From contig NKYR01000188.1 of the NCBI GenBank assembly GCA_003184365.1, positions 148-55,478 on the forward strand: a DNA stretch of 55,331 nt. Reading direction: 5' to 3'. Source of the stretch: Evernia prunastri. Taxonomy: Eukaryota > Ascomycota > Lecanoromycetes > Lecanorales > Parmeliaceae. The notes under the pieces are model-generated. The model saw only the letters and a program-made list of their open reading frames with translations, was not told the origin of the DNA and did not search any database. Shown one piece after another: positions 8,848 to 19,350 of this stretch (its first letter is position 1; every line of letters begins with the position of its first letter). Both the position numbers and the translations under genes were made by a program.

Positions 8848-11800
8848 ATGTTGCCCCCATTTCACATCCGAAATCTGCAGCCTTCCAGCCTGCCCAAAGC
8901 TTTGCAAGACACCCTCGTTCAAATAAATGCTCCATTTTATGACGAAACCATCTCTAGCCATCCGGCAGCAACACTGAAATACCTTGACGACGATGACGGA
9001 GATCTGATCACGGTAGGCGCCTTCCCGTCCGAACGCTTGTACTTATTCTGTGCTGATGCGAATGTACAGCTTGGTTCCTCCAGAGAGTTGACGGAGAAGT
9101 TGGAAGAACCCTGCCTACCGTCCTCATCGGGCCCTTCAGCCGACTTGCAGCTTGGTCTACAATCTTCCGGGCATCATGTTTTTGAGATCAATAACCGTGA
9201 TGACGTACGAAAGCTCTGGCAAGACGTACAGAAGAGCTTTGGCAAGGATTCGAAGGATGTTTCTGTTTGGCAAGATCGGGACGATGCCATGAAATGGAAC
9301 GCAGAGGAGAAAAACAGGCTGGCAATTTTCTATGAGAGGTAAGCGTAGCTTTCCCGTAACCTGTCGATGGAAGCAGGAAATGGATGAGCTTGTGAAGAGG
9401 ATTATCTCTGACACTACCACCTCCCTACAGGCATAGACGTGAAATATGGAAGCCCATCGCAGAAGAGCTTGGCGTGACCTGGGAATCTGTTGATGCCATG
9501 CATTGGGCTCTGGGTAGAGAAGAAATGGCTTGTAGAGCTCATGAGTGCATTTCTGACATTCAGCAACCTGGAAGCATTGAAGAAACCGCCGAGACAAAGG
9601 CTGAATCATTGTACGATACGCCATCTACACAACAATTCGAAGAATATCGTGTGCACCATTTCAATGCTACCAGACCACCTCAAATACGGCTTTCAGTGTC
9701 GCTTAAACCTCAACCGGTCAAGGCCATGGATTGGCAGGCTATTCGCTCGGAGATTCCGCATGTAGGCCTGGATGGCTCGGCCTCGATGGGGAAGGATGGA
9801 AAAGCGAATCTTACTGTGGAGGGCAAGAGGCAGGTAAGTCCAAGATACTTCCTTCCATCGAGATAGCCACAGAGCAGTCAATAGCTTACATGCAGATGTA
9901 GGCACAAGCTGCAGGCGACAAATTACGGGCGAGGACAACATCATCGCGTCACAAAGGTGCTATGACTGCAGTCGACAGCCATCACAATCGATGGGCAAAT
10001 TACAAGTCATCAACATCAGCATTCCTTCCCAAGCCATCTACCAGCGTGTCTCAAGCCTTTGATGGACCTGGTCTGACCTCAGAAGGCAGAAGGCAGGCGC
10101 AAGTAGCTGGCGACAAACTTCGCTGCCGCACAAATCCTATTCGTCATTCAAGACCATCCCGTGCAGGATCTCTGGAACATGGGATTAGCAAAAATTGCTG
10201 GTCTTCCTATAGCAATACACGCGCGATCCGTTTCGACGAGCGTCAGGACGGTCAGGAGGGAGCGAGAGACAGCTCAAATACTACCGATATTGAGGAAGTG
10301 CCCAGGAACGAGCAGCCCTCTCTTCTGGAGGTCTTTGAAGCTGAATTGTCCAAAAAGATCTCAGCTACAGACAGCAATGAAGCCCCAGAAGTCAGACCAA
10401 CGGCAGCCTTCGAACCGGCTCTTCGGGTCGGTCCCTCTAGCGAGTCGTCTGCACTACTGGGGCCCATCACCGAGCCCATCAACGAGCACCTACAGGAGCT
10501 CGGTGCTGGAGATATGGCTTTGTCTCAAGACGTTTCTGCAGCAGTCAACCATAGCATACGTACTGCGGTGAATGGGGTTGATGCTTGCATACAAAGCATT
10601 GCACGTGGGCTGCAAGAAGCGTCCGGTGTTTCGCGTAAAGCAGCAGAGAGAACTCGGTCCCTTGATCTTCAGCTCGTGGACAACGCAATTTTCGGTCTTC
10701 AGAGTCTGACGAAGGGCTTCACCGCCGCTGTGGAAAGAGAGATGGCCGCAAACCGGCCTGGGACTGCTTCAGCCCCTCATAGTGGACTCGGAGAAGTAGT
10801 AACCGGCCCGAACTCCACTACATTGGGTGTATCGCACAAAAGATACTCAGGAGAAGTTTTGAACACCATGCAGAAGAGCAACGAATCCGCCTTAGACTGT
10901 GGCGTTAATCCGTCAGAGACAGCCTATAATTCGAGTCATGCAGCCGCGCAAAGGTACGCCTCTGAGATACATGCGAACTCAGAGCTAGAGATAGATCGCC
11001 AACCTAGGTCTCGCCACGCGATGAGCAAAGAACCACGTTTTCACAGGCCTGGGCCAATCCACCTCGCAAATCGCCCGGCATGTATTGATCATCTACGACG
11101 GTCTCAATCCACCAAAACTTTGGACGACCAATGCAACAGTCAGAGTCCACATTCACCTCCAGTCGATTCTCCCTTCCCAACGTTAGCTCAATTCGAGGGA
11201 GAAGATGGTGAAGCTGCTCCAAGCTTCCCAGCACTTGTTCCCCAGCGGGCACCCCAGCCATCTATATTTGTTACCAAGGCTCCTCGATCTGGGCCTGTCA
11301 ATGGGACCCACTCACATATCAGCGGTCAAAGCAGTGGTAAGGGATTCCAGTCATCTCAAAATCCAGCAGCCGGTCCTCGCGAGCATTTTGCGCAGCGAAA
11401 TGGACACGAAGTGATGCCGCTAGGCCGCCTGAGCTCGGCAGCCCGGTTAGCAGGGCCTTTTGATCCTCTCGAAGTGGAGCCCTCAGACCGGCACCACTCA
11501 ACTGAAGGACTTCGTCGGAAGGCCACTATCGCTAGCACAGATATCAAACACACTGCAAGACGCCGAAGACCTTACTCTGATGGTTTTGATGGTTCAGGAA
11601 GGGTTGCATGGGGTGCATTCTTGAAGGACAGTGGTCCTGGGCCCAGCGGTCTATATAGGCCTAGTGACGACAGAGGCAGGTCTCCAGCTGTCAATCAAGA
11701 GCATTCCAAAAGACTTTCACTACGCGAAGCAGGTTCACGGCGCTCGCCTATTGCATTGACAGGGTACGACGATCAGCATCACGACGACTCTTCCGTGGGC

Positions 11801-11965
11801 AAGATTGATGATTGCGTAAAGCAACTCCGAGAGCTTGGTTTCGGGGGCCAGGACGACAATGGTGTCAGTAGACTCTTGATATATGCCCAGATTGCAGATG
11901 GGGTTTTGATGGACGCAATTGATCTGATTGACGAGGAGCAACGAGCGTATGAGAGACTGAGCTAA
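8848..11965 (+). CDS. Large PB1-like and UBA-domain protein, function unknown
   Basis: Exons 8848-9338, 9431-9833 and 9902-11965 join in phase to give 985 residues. The N-terminus (residues 1 to about 85) resembles a PB1 domain, with the acidic DDDDGDLITVGAF stretch and a following basic/aromatic region. Next is a Trp-rich helical segment (VRKLWQDVQ, VSVWQDRDDAMKW, EIWKPIAEELGVTWESVDAMHW). The middle is long, Ser/Pro/His-rich and probably disordered. The last 55 residues (VKQLRELGFG, LLIYAQIADGVLMDAIDLIDEE) look like a UBA fold that could bind ubiquitin. A 5' PB1 plus 3' UBA arrangement recalls p62/NBR1 cargo receptors, but I see no ZZ zinc finger or FW domain. Function is therefore inference only. 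It contains an internal repeat across an exon junction (see findings). Confidence 0.75.
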
Positions 11966-12267
11966 TAAGAACCGGTACGTCAAGCGCGCAAGCTGGGTTA
12001 GCGAGGTGACAATGAAGGAACAAGCTCGATAGCACCTGGTTTGCGGGCAAGCAAAACGATAAGATATCATTTTGAAACACAAAATCCTTCTTGATATCTG
12101 CGCTCATACTTGAAGCGTGAGCGATTATTGAGAGTGAAGCCCGGATGGATTTGTACAGCCTGTTAAACTGTGGATTGATGCGCCAGATGAGAAGAAGAGA
12201 GGTTGAGGTCTGGTACAATTACAAAACCCATCATCAGGAATTATTTATTTGGCGGAAGCAACCTGCT
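11966..12267. other. Short convergent intergenic region
   Basis: About 300 bp between the 3' ends of the PB1/UBA gene and AIM24. It should hold both polyadenylation regions. I see no gene, repeat or RNA structure in it. Confidence 0.45.
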
Positions 12268-13671
12268 TCAAATCCTTGAGTCAATTGGCTCGAACGTTAC
12301 CTTTCCATCAGTGCCGATGCTCGCCGTACTCATGCGAGGAACTTTAGTAATTACGGGACAGCCGGCCTTGGGGTCACCCGAGTCTGTTTGGCTTCGCTCT
12401 TCTGGAAGGGTCATCACCGGCTGCAACACTCCTGGTTTTGTGTCGGCAATCTCATTAATGTTCTCCGAGCTTAGCACATCGCGCGTTCTAGATGCGCGTG
12501 TTTGTAACAGAATTGTTGTTGGCCCATAGAATTGCAAGAAGAGCTGGCAAACATTAATATCTGATAATTGGATTACGAGGTCTTACTGACTCTATCGCCC
12601 CAGATCGTCGCTCTCGCCCAGGTGCGCACATTGAAAATAATGCCTGTGAATGTCTGCCACATCCGTGAATCGCGCATTGCTTTAATAAACCGTGTTTCTG
12701 GTAGAAGTTTAGAGAAGCTTATCTCGGGTATTTGAAAGCGCAACGACGACGACTTCAACCGGTAAGGCAGAGGGGGTTTGGCGTTCATGCTATATGCAGC
12801 GACGTTGCTACATCGAGGATTAACACCAAGATCGAAAATCAGAAGTCTCACAGCTAGACGCGAAACCTACCTTGGGTGGACCACATATGATTCACCTGCT
12901 TGGAGGACTACTTGAGAGATAGACCCTTGACCTGCAAGGGCAAGGAGCCCCCTTCCCGTGATCTGGGAATTACCCCAATGCGCAAGACTCTTGAACAATC
13001 AGTCGTTGATCTCTTATTTCAGCGTAGCTGCGTACCAGGTTCCGGTTCATAGAAGGTGTGATGGAGAGCGTCTGCCCAGTCCATGCCAGTAGAGCTTTCC
13101 CAGTAATCATCCAATCCAGGGTCCCATCTAGATTGACCGTTGTCATCGAAGTGTGGGATGCTTTGGTAGATATAAGTGCTGTGATAGGCGTAGTAGATGA
13201 TATTTTCTGATAAAGAAATGGTACTCGAAGAAACGCTCTGCGAAAGGGCTCCAGTATTGAAAGAGTTGACACTGCCTACTTCGTTTCAGCGCGTGCAAGA
13301 AGCCTTGGAGAATCGATAGTTGTGTACATTCTCAGCCCTCCCTCCTACTCCAACCAGTGAACCTTTACGCGTGTAGAGATTCTGGGAAGCTGAGAGAGAA
13401 ACAGAAAGAAGAGAAAATGGGGAGCCAATGACCTCGAAGTTGGCGTCTTGAAAACCATCAGTACGGCATAACAAACCTGGACCTTCGACAGACCTGGTGT
13501 ACCACCGCTCGCACTCGGGGATGGCTCAGAAGGGAGAATATCAAGATTTTCTGTAGAAAGGGTAGAAATGTGCAGACCTCGTCTCCAGATGGCGTGTGAA
13601 GGGTGCCGTACCCTGATATTTCTAGAGCAGCTTGACCTAAGGGTCTCTGTACCTCTCAATGGAGCCGGCAT
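12268..13671 (-). CDS. AIM24: AIM24-type mitochondrial inner-membrane protein
   Basis: AIM24 acts at the mitochondrial inner membrane and in yeast helps maintain MICOS and cristae. Six exons join in phase: 13671-13494, 13446-13328, 13275-13036, 12989-12871, 12807-12591 and 12543-12268, giving 382 residues. Introns are 46-63 nt. Family segments include FEVIGSPFSLLSVSLSASQN, STLSILEPFRRA, the repeated beta strands LDWMITGKALLAWTG and GRGLLALAGQGSISQVVL, NVAAYSMN, SSSLRFQIPE, WARATIWGDRLFLQFYG and LLQTRASR. The ATG at 13671 is chosen because it begins an Arg-rich, acid-poor presequence (PLRGTETLRSSCSRNIRVRH). The upstream part of the frame has no in-frame ATG. Head-to-head with ATM1. Confidence 0.88.
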
Positions 13672-13995
13672 AGTTGAACGGAGACTAGGTAGACCATCTT
13701 GCAGATCGAAGAGTGAAACGCGTTGGTTACCCAACCTGCATATTTAGGCCGGGTACTCTACCGGGTAGCAAGCGTGAAGGCTACGATTAACAGTGAAGTT
13801 CAAGGCTGACAACGTTCTCAGCTTTGCTAGAATCGAGGATGAGTAGGGCAGCGACCGCGATATCTATTAATGAGCCAGAGGACTCTGCTGATATTGACCG
13901 TAAAAGCAGCCGGGTGTGTCTGTGACATGAGCACAATCAGTGCAATGATATTACGCCCCCATAACACTCAAATGGTCTAAGCGCGCTTCGATAGA
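13672..13995. promoter_or_regulatory. Shared promoter region of AIM24 and ATM1
   Basis: 324 bp between the two start codons. Both products are mitochondrial, so shared regulation is plausible. No specific factor site is recognisable by eye. Confidence 0.45.
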
Positions 13996-16281
13996 ATGCG
14001 CGTCGCACTCTCCTCCAGAGTTTGCGTACCTCGTCGCATACCTCTGAAGTCTTCATTGGCCAGATCAGGATATTTCTTCGAGCAGAGAGCACACTGTCTC
14101 CCTCTTCGACACCTGACATATACGAAGCATTCGCGGCAAAATGACAGCCCAAGGCATGAGAAGGCCCAGGGGGAGGTTTACTTGCGTCCTGAACAGTCCG
14201 AAAGCATTAAGCCGGAATCGTATCAGGAGCCCAGCAAGTCAAAGCCTGCTGAAGCACCCAGGACTGACACTTTGCTGGCAGAGCAGACTGTGTCAAATAG
14301 GGAGCAAAGGCGCGCAGACTGGATCATAATCAAAGAAATGGCCAAATATATATGGCCAAAGGTATGGCCGGCATGTTTATCTGAATGACGGCATAGACCT
14401 AACGATACACACAGGATGACTTCGGGGCAAGAGCTAGGGTAGCAACTGCTCTGGCTCTGCTTGTTGGATCAAAGGTAGGAGTTACACATATAGTGTCTAT
14501 TCTCAATATACTCAAAGTCCATAGGTCTTGAACGTACAGGTCCCATTCTATTTTAAGAGCATTGTTGACTCCATGAATGTGGACTTCGTCACTCTCGGTG
14601 GCACGGCGTGGACTATTGGCGGAGCAATGATAGTAGCTTGTACGGACCCTCTGTTCAAAATCCGAACCTCCACTCATGGATCTCATCAGATGGTGCTACC
14701 AGAATCGGGGCGGCTGTTTTCCAAGAAATGAGAAACGCCATATTTGCGAGCGTTGCTCAGAAAGCCATTCGCCGAGTCGCATGCAATGTCTTCGAACATC
14801 TACTCCGACTGGACCTGAAATTTCACTTATCGAGACAAACAGGAGGCTTAACAAGAGCCATCGACAGAGGGACAAAAGGTATAAGCTTTCTGCTAACGTC
14901 GATGGTCTTTCACATTATTCCCACAGCGCTGGAGATCTCTATGGTTTGTGGAATTTTGGCATATCAATATGGGCCGAAGTTTGCTGCCATCACTGCTGCA
15001 ACGATGGTCGCTTACACCGGATTTACGGTCATCACGACATCCTGGAGAACGAAATTCCGAAAGCAGGCAAATGGTGCAGATAATCAAGGTGCAACGGTGG
15101 CGGTTGACTCTCTCATCAACTTTGAAGCAGTCAAGTATTTCAACAACGAGAAATTTGAGGTGGGTAGGTACGACAAAGCTTTGGGTAACTACGAAAGAGC
15201 TTCAATCAAAGTCACCACCTCTCTGTCTCTTTTGAATGCAGGGCAGAGCCTTATCTTTTCCAGCGCCCTGTCAGGCATGATGTATCTTGCTGCCGATGGT
15301 ATCGCGACGGGAAGCCTCACTGTTGGAGACCTTGTGATGGTCAACCAGCTGGTTTTCCAGCTCTCCGTCCCGCTCAATTTCCTTGGCTCCGTTTATCGAG
15401 AGCTGAGGCAGTCGTTGTTGGATATGGAGACCCTTTTTAATCTGCAAAAGGTCAATATCACCGTCAAAGAGCCGGAAAAGCCGAAGGCACTCCAATTGAC
15501 CAAGGGTGGACAAATCAGATTCGAAAACGTGACCTTCGGTTACCACAAGGATCGACCAATATTGCGGAACCTTAGTCTCACGATTCCGGCAGGTCAAAAA
15601 GTAGCCATTGTGGGACCCAGCGGTTGTGGGAAATCCACCATCCTACGGCTGCTTTTTCGCTTCTACGACGTTGAAACAGGCCGAATCTTGATCGATGACC
15701 AGGACATACGGGAGGTCGATTTGCAAAGCCTGCGCAAGGCCATAGGAGTCGTGCCTCAAGACACGCCTCTTTTCAACAACACTATCGAGCATAATATCCG
15801 CTATGGAGACATGAATGCGTCATCGGAAGAGATCCGTAACGCTGCCAAACGGGCGAGGGTCCATGACATTGTCGAAAGCCTTCCGGACGGCTACAACACT
15901 ATGGTGGGTGAACGAGGAATGATGATCAGCGGGGGAGAGAAACAAAGGCTGGCCGTATCGAGACTAATATTGAAAGATCCGCCATTGCTTTTCTTCGACG
16001 AAGCCACATCGGCTTTAGATACGTACACCGAGCAATCACTTATGCAGAACATCAACAGCATACTCAAGGAGAAAGCGAGGACGAGCGTTTTTGTTGCGCA
16101 TAGACTACGGACGATCTTTGACAGTGACAAGATCATTGTCTTGCAGAACGGACATGTGGCGGAGAGTGGCACCCACACCCAATTGATTGATGAAGGCGGT
16201 GTATATTCGACTCTGTGGCATGCGCAAGAGACGACGCTTGGAGAAAATGAGGATAGTGATGTGCACTCAAGAGAACCCTAA
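13996..16281 (+). CDS. ATM1: Mitochondrial ABC half-transporter ATM1
   Basis: Exports a glutathione-linked sulfur or Fe-S precursor from the mitochondrial matrix for cytosolic Fe-S protein assembly. Exons 13996-14361, 14415-14474, 14525-14639 and 14690-16281 join in phase to give 710 residues. The first 40 residues form an Arg-rich presequence (MRVALSSRVCVPRRIPLKSS). The transmembrane domain (about 120-420) shows the family strings LNVQVPFYFKSIVDSMNVD, RIGAAVFQEMRNAIFASVAQ, FHLSRQTGGLTRAIDRGTKG and QLSVPLNFLGSVYRE. In the nucleotide-binding domain, Walker A is GPSGCGKST at about 488, the signature is SGGEKQRLAVSR at about 593, Walker B is LLFFDEATSALD, and the H-loop is VAHRL. One domain of each type means it works as a homodimer. 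Confidence 0.96.
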
Positions 16282-16823
16282 GGTAAGGAAATGACAAGAC
16301 AATGAGGTCGGAAGATTATTTCAGTTACACAAATGTATTATGTCGATTCGCCTGTGCCTCGAATGGACCTCAGTATGAGAAAAGCTATGAGGTCCGAGCA
16401 GGACAAAACCATGGGAAATAATTCCTGTACTACCACTCTACGTTGCCAGTATGGGTTGCAGCAGTGAATATGCTTGAACGACGAAGCAGTACGCATACAA
16501 AGCTCCCACTGTGTAGCCAAAGTGATCTCTAAAAGCTCGCATTCAGGTGACCGGGGATCTCACGCGCGTTGTCATGGTGAGCCTCAAGATGATTGGAATT
16601 TTAGACCTCGAATGCAGAAGACTTATTCTTCGGGTCTTCTGTCATACAGTGACATTGAATATCATGGAAGTCAAAAGGGTATCTCTTTTCCCCCTGAAAT
16701 CTATCACAGTCTGTATACTGGACGTTCTGGACACCCATGCAATGCTATGCGAGAACAGACGATCGTCGATTCTCGTTGGCCCTCTAACGCCGTCACACAT
16801 AATTATAATGCAGCCAGTCACGC
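16282..16823. other. Convergent intergenic region
   Basis: About 540 bp between the 3' ends of ATM1 and the eIF3e gene. Open frames here (16474-16899 region) overlap the last exon of eIF3e on the opposite strand and have no family resemblance. No repeat or RNA gene seen. Confidence 0.45.
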
Positions 16824-18235
16824 TCACTTTGCAACCGCGGCACTTAGCACTGAGGTTCTGAAGAAACTTCCCTTTGTGCGCTCTATTACCTGTCCTTGAG
16901 TCAGCACAGCACGTTTGCTCAGTACATTCAAGAAAGGATGCTGACCTGTTGGTATACCGAGTTCGCCGGGTGATTCATCAATACGGTTCCCTCCTTATAA
17001 TCCAGCTTACCATCCATTCTCGTATCTCGGATCAGGTTTACAATCCACTTCTCACCTTCCTCCATCTCCAGGCCCAATCTCTTGCTTAGATCACCAATAT
17101 CGATCCTTTGGTGAATTTTGCAATAGCTTTCACTTATCAGATGCCTTGCAGCCTCTACAAATGCGTCCGCGGCGGCACTCAGGAAGAAGTCACCCTTGAG
17201 AACTTCCTCCGCTTCACTCAATTTCTTCTGTGCTTCTTCAAAATCGAAATCGATGTAAAGCGCTTTTATGAAGTCGGTGACGGGGTCATGGTATTCGTAG
17301 CCTTCCTGGCGCACAACCCGTACAAGATCCTTGAGCTGCTTCTGGTACTGGCCCGTGTTGCGCGTTCGCGATCTGTTGGTAATGACCGCCGCCGCAAGGT
17401 AACGTAAGATCCAGGGGCAATTGGTTTGAATGGTATTGATGAAAGCGGGAGAGAAGAAGAGGTCTGTAATTTGATCCCGAGCAGGTTCGTAATTGAAAAA
17501 GGGGAAAAGCGACCAGTGGATAAGCCATGTTCGATGCTGAAGCTGTGCCAAAGGATTGTTGAAAAGTTTGGTGTCGATACTCTCTTTGACTTTGTTCACC
17601 TCCTCCATGACCACCTCCCATTGCGTGGTTAGTATATCCGAGGCAAGTTTGCCCCAGGTAGCGGATGTGGCTTTGTCGTTGTCGGTGGAGAGGATGCGGA
17701 ACTGATCGAGGAGGTGGGCAGCATCGGCATAGCTGCCACAGCTATATTGAAACCGGCCGTAGTCGTAGAGCATGTCTACCATCTCGATTGTGACCCCATG
17801 ATTGGTTTCGAGAAACTTCAAGTTGGCTACTTTGTCGCTGCGGAGGTTTGACACGACACTGTCGTCACTGAGCAGCTCATCGATCTGACTGGTCTCGTCC
17901 GTAAAGAGAGATAGTCGTTGCAAAACTTCTTCCCTCTTTCTTACAAACTCTTCAGGCACATCATCGCTGTCGTTGAGTTCTTGCCACAGACTCGCAACGT
18001 AGTCGGTCATGTTCGTTTGCTTGAGAAGCTCATATTTCGTCCTGGTGATGTCCGTATTCGTGCTATCATCCCCTTCTTGGCCGGACAGGAATTCGAGGAG
18101 TGGGAATATAAGATGCCGGTCGAGGTGGGGGATGAGCTTGGGGAGCAGGTCATTTTCTTCGGAGATGTCTGTGGACACCGTTTGACCCTTGCCATTCAAT
18201 ATGGCTTCTGCCGATGTGGGGGTATTGTCCGTCAT
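16824..18235 (-). CDS. INT6: Eukaryotic translation initiation factor 3 subunit E (INT6)
   Basis: Subunit e of eIF3, which recruits the 43S preinitiation complex to mRNA. Exons 18235-16946 and 16889-16824 give 451 residues. N-terminal family motif DLLPKLIPHLDRHLIFPLLEF is followed by helical repeats (YGRFQYSCGSYADAAHLLDQF, WGKLASDILTTQW, QLQHRTWLIHWSLF, DLFFSPAFINTIQTNCPWIL), then a PCI domain at about residues 240-420 (AARHLISESYCKIHQRIDIG, LEMEEGEKWIVNLIRD, LMNHPANSVYQQ). The short last exon supplies the conserved tail VIERTKGSFFRTSVLSAAVA. Without that 56-nt intron the frame would end in the non-family sequence VSILS, which supports the splice. Head-to-head with mL49. Confidence 0.95.
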
Positions 18236-18411
18236 AGTTACGATGGTTTGTAGAATAAGTGAACAGTTCGAGAAAGTTTTTGTGCGAGCATCCTGGCGCC
18301 AAGATTTCAGTCCCCTATCAAAGCTTAGAGTTAGTCTCTACATTCATTTACAGGACATGCAGAATTTATACGCTCCGCGCATCGGGTCTTTGTTTTCTAC
18401 TACACGATAAA
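18236..18411. promoter_or_regulatory. Compact bidirectional promoter, eIF3e / mL49
   Basis: Only 176 bp lie between the two start codons, so both 5' leaders and core promoters share this stretch. It links cytosolic translation initiation with a mitoribosomal protein. No TATA box is obvious. Confidence 0.55.
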
Positions 18412-19028
18412 ATGGTTCCGGTGCCCTTTATGCCCTTCCTGCGCCCTCTTCCCTCTCCTCGCCTTTCCTCCATCCATCACCTCCAGCGCCAAGTATCAAG
18501 CGTACCTCGTCTCCGCCATACAGGTAACAGCCTACCTGTGCCTACGACCAAATTCTCATCTACGGACGACTGATTGCTAGCAGCTGCCGCAAACTTATCA
18601 AAGACGCGACCCCGACCTCCGGCCTCTCCTGCAACCAAACCCTCGACGCAAGTCGATCCCGTCGTCCTACCTCCACTTCCCTATCATGTTCACCGCACGG
18701 CATCGCAGAAGTTGCCAATTTATCATCTCGCCAAACGCGGCGGCAACCTCCATCAGACTCGCATACGGAAGATTGAGGGTAGCGTGGAGAAGCTCAGAGA
18801 AGAGATAGTGGCGACATTGGCATTGAGGGAGGAAACCGTCATTATCAATAGGTTGACGGGGCATATCATCATAAAGGTACGTTGGCACATTTGTGCATGA
18901 AGAGCTGGGACATGAAGAACAGGGGGCAAGAAGCGCCTACAAATATGACGACGGCTAACATTAATCCTGTTCCCTAGGGTTGGTATAAGGACGACATCAG
19001 AAGATTCTTAGAGGAGCGACATTTTTGA
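18412..19028 (+). CDS. IMG2: Mitochondrial large-subunit ribosomal protein mL49 (Img2)
   Basis: Component of the mitochondrial 54S ribosomal subunit. Exons 18412-18523, 18581-18876 and 18978-19028 join in phase to give 152 residues. The first exon encodes a basic, Ser/Pro/His-rich leader (MVPVPFMPFLRPLPSPRLSS) suited to mitochondrial import. The conserved core is LPYHVHRTASQKLPIYHLAK, GGNLHQTRIRKIEG, EETVIINRLTGHIIIKGWY and the final RRFLEERHF. The last intron (18877-18977, 101 nt) is longer than most in the window. Confidence 0.92.
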
Positions 19029-19350
19029 CATTCGCTGTAGCTCCTTTAAATACACATGTGCTCTACCCAGATTCCCAGAGCATACAATTCCCATGTGACG
19101 TTAAGCGCAGGACGAATCATACAACTTTATAGACATATCCGCATAGCTTCACTATGTCCAAGCCAAATTATTCAGATACAGCCCCTCGTCCAATTTCCCA
19201 AACCCACGCCTGCTTGAGAGGTCACTAATCCACATGCATAGCACTTCGTCACACGTTTACATCAGGTTAAGATCCACTCACCCAAATCCTCTTGGCAAGC
19301 CCCGAAGCCTAAACGCGAGCGGGGACCTCATGCCATCACTGTACGTATGC
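19029..19350. other. Convergent intergenic region
   Basis: About 320 bp between mL49 and the SWI1 gene, both ending here. No gene, repeat or RNA structure seen. Confidence 0.4.

Noticed and set aside
16474..16899. 141-codon plus-strand frame between ATM1 and eIF3e
   Set aside because: Overlaps the confirmed last exon of eIF3e on the other strand and shows no domain.
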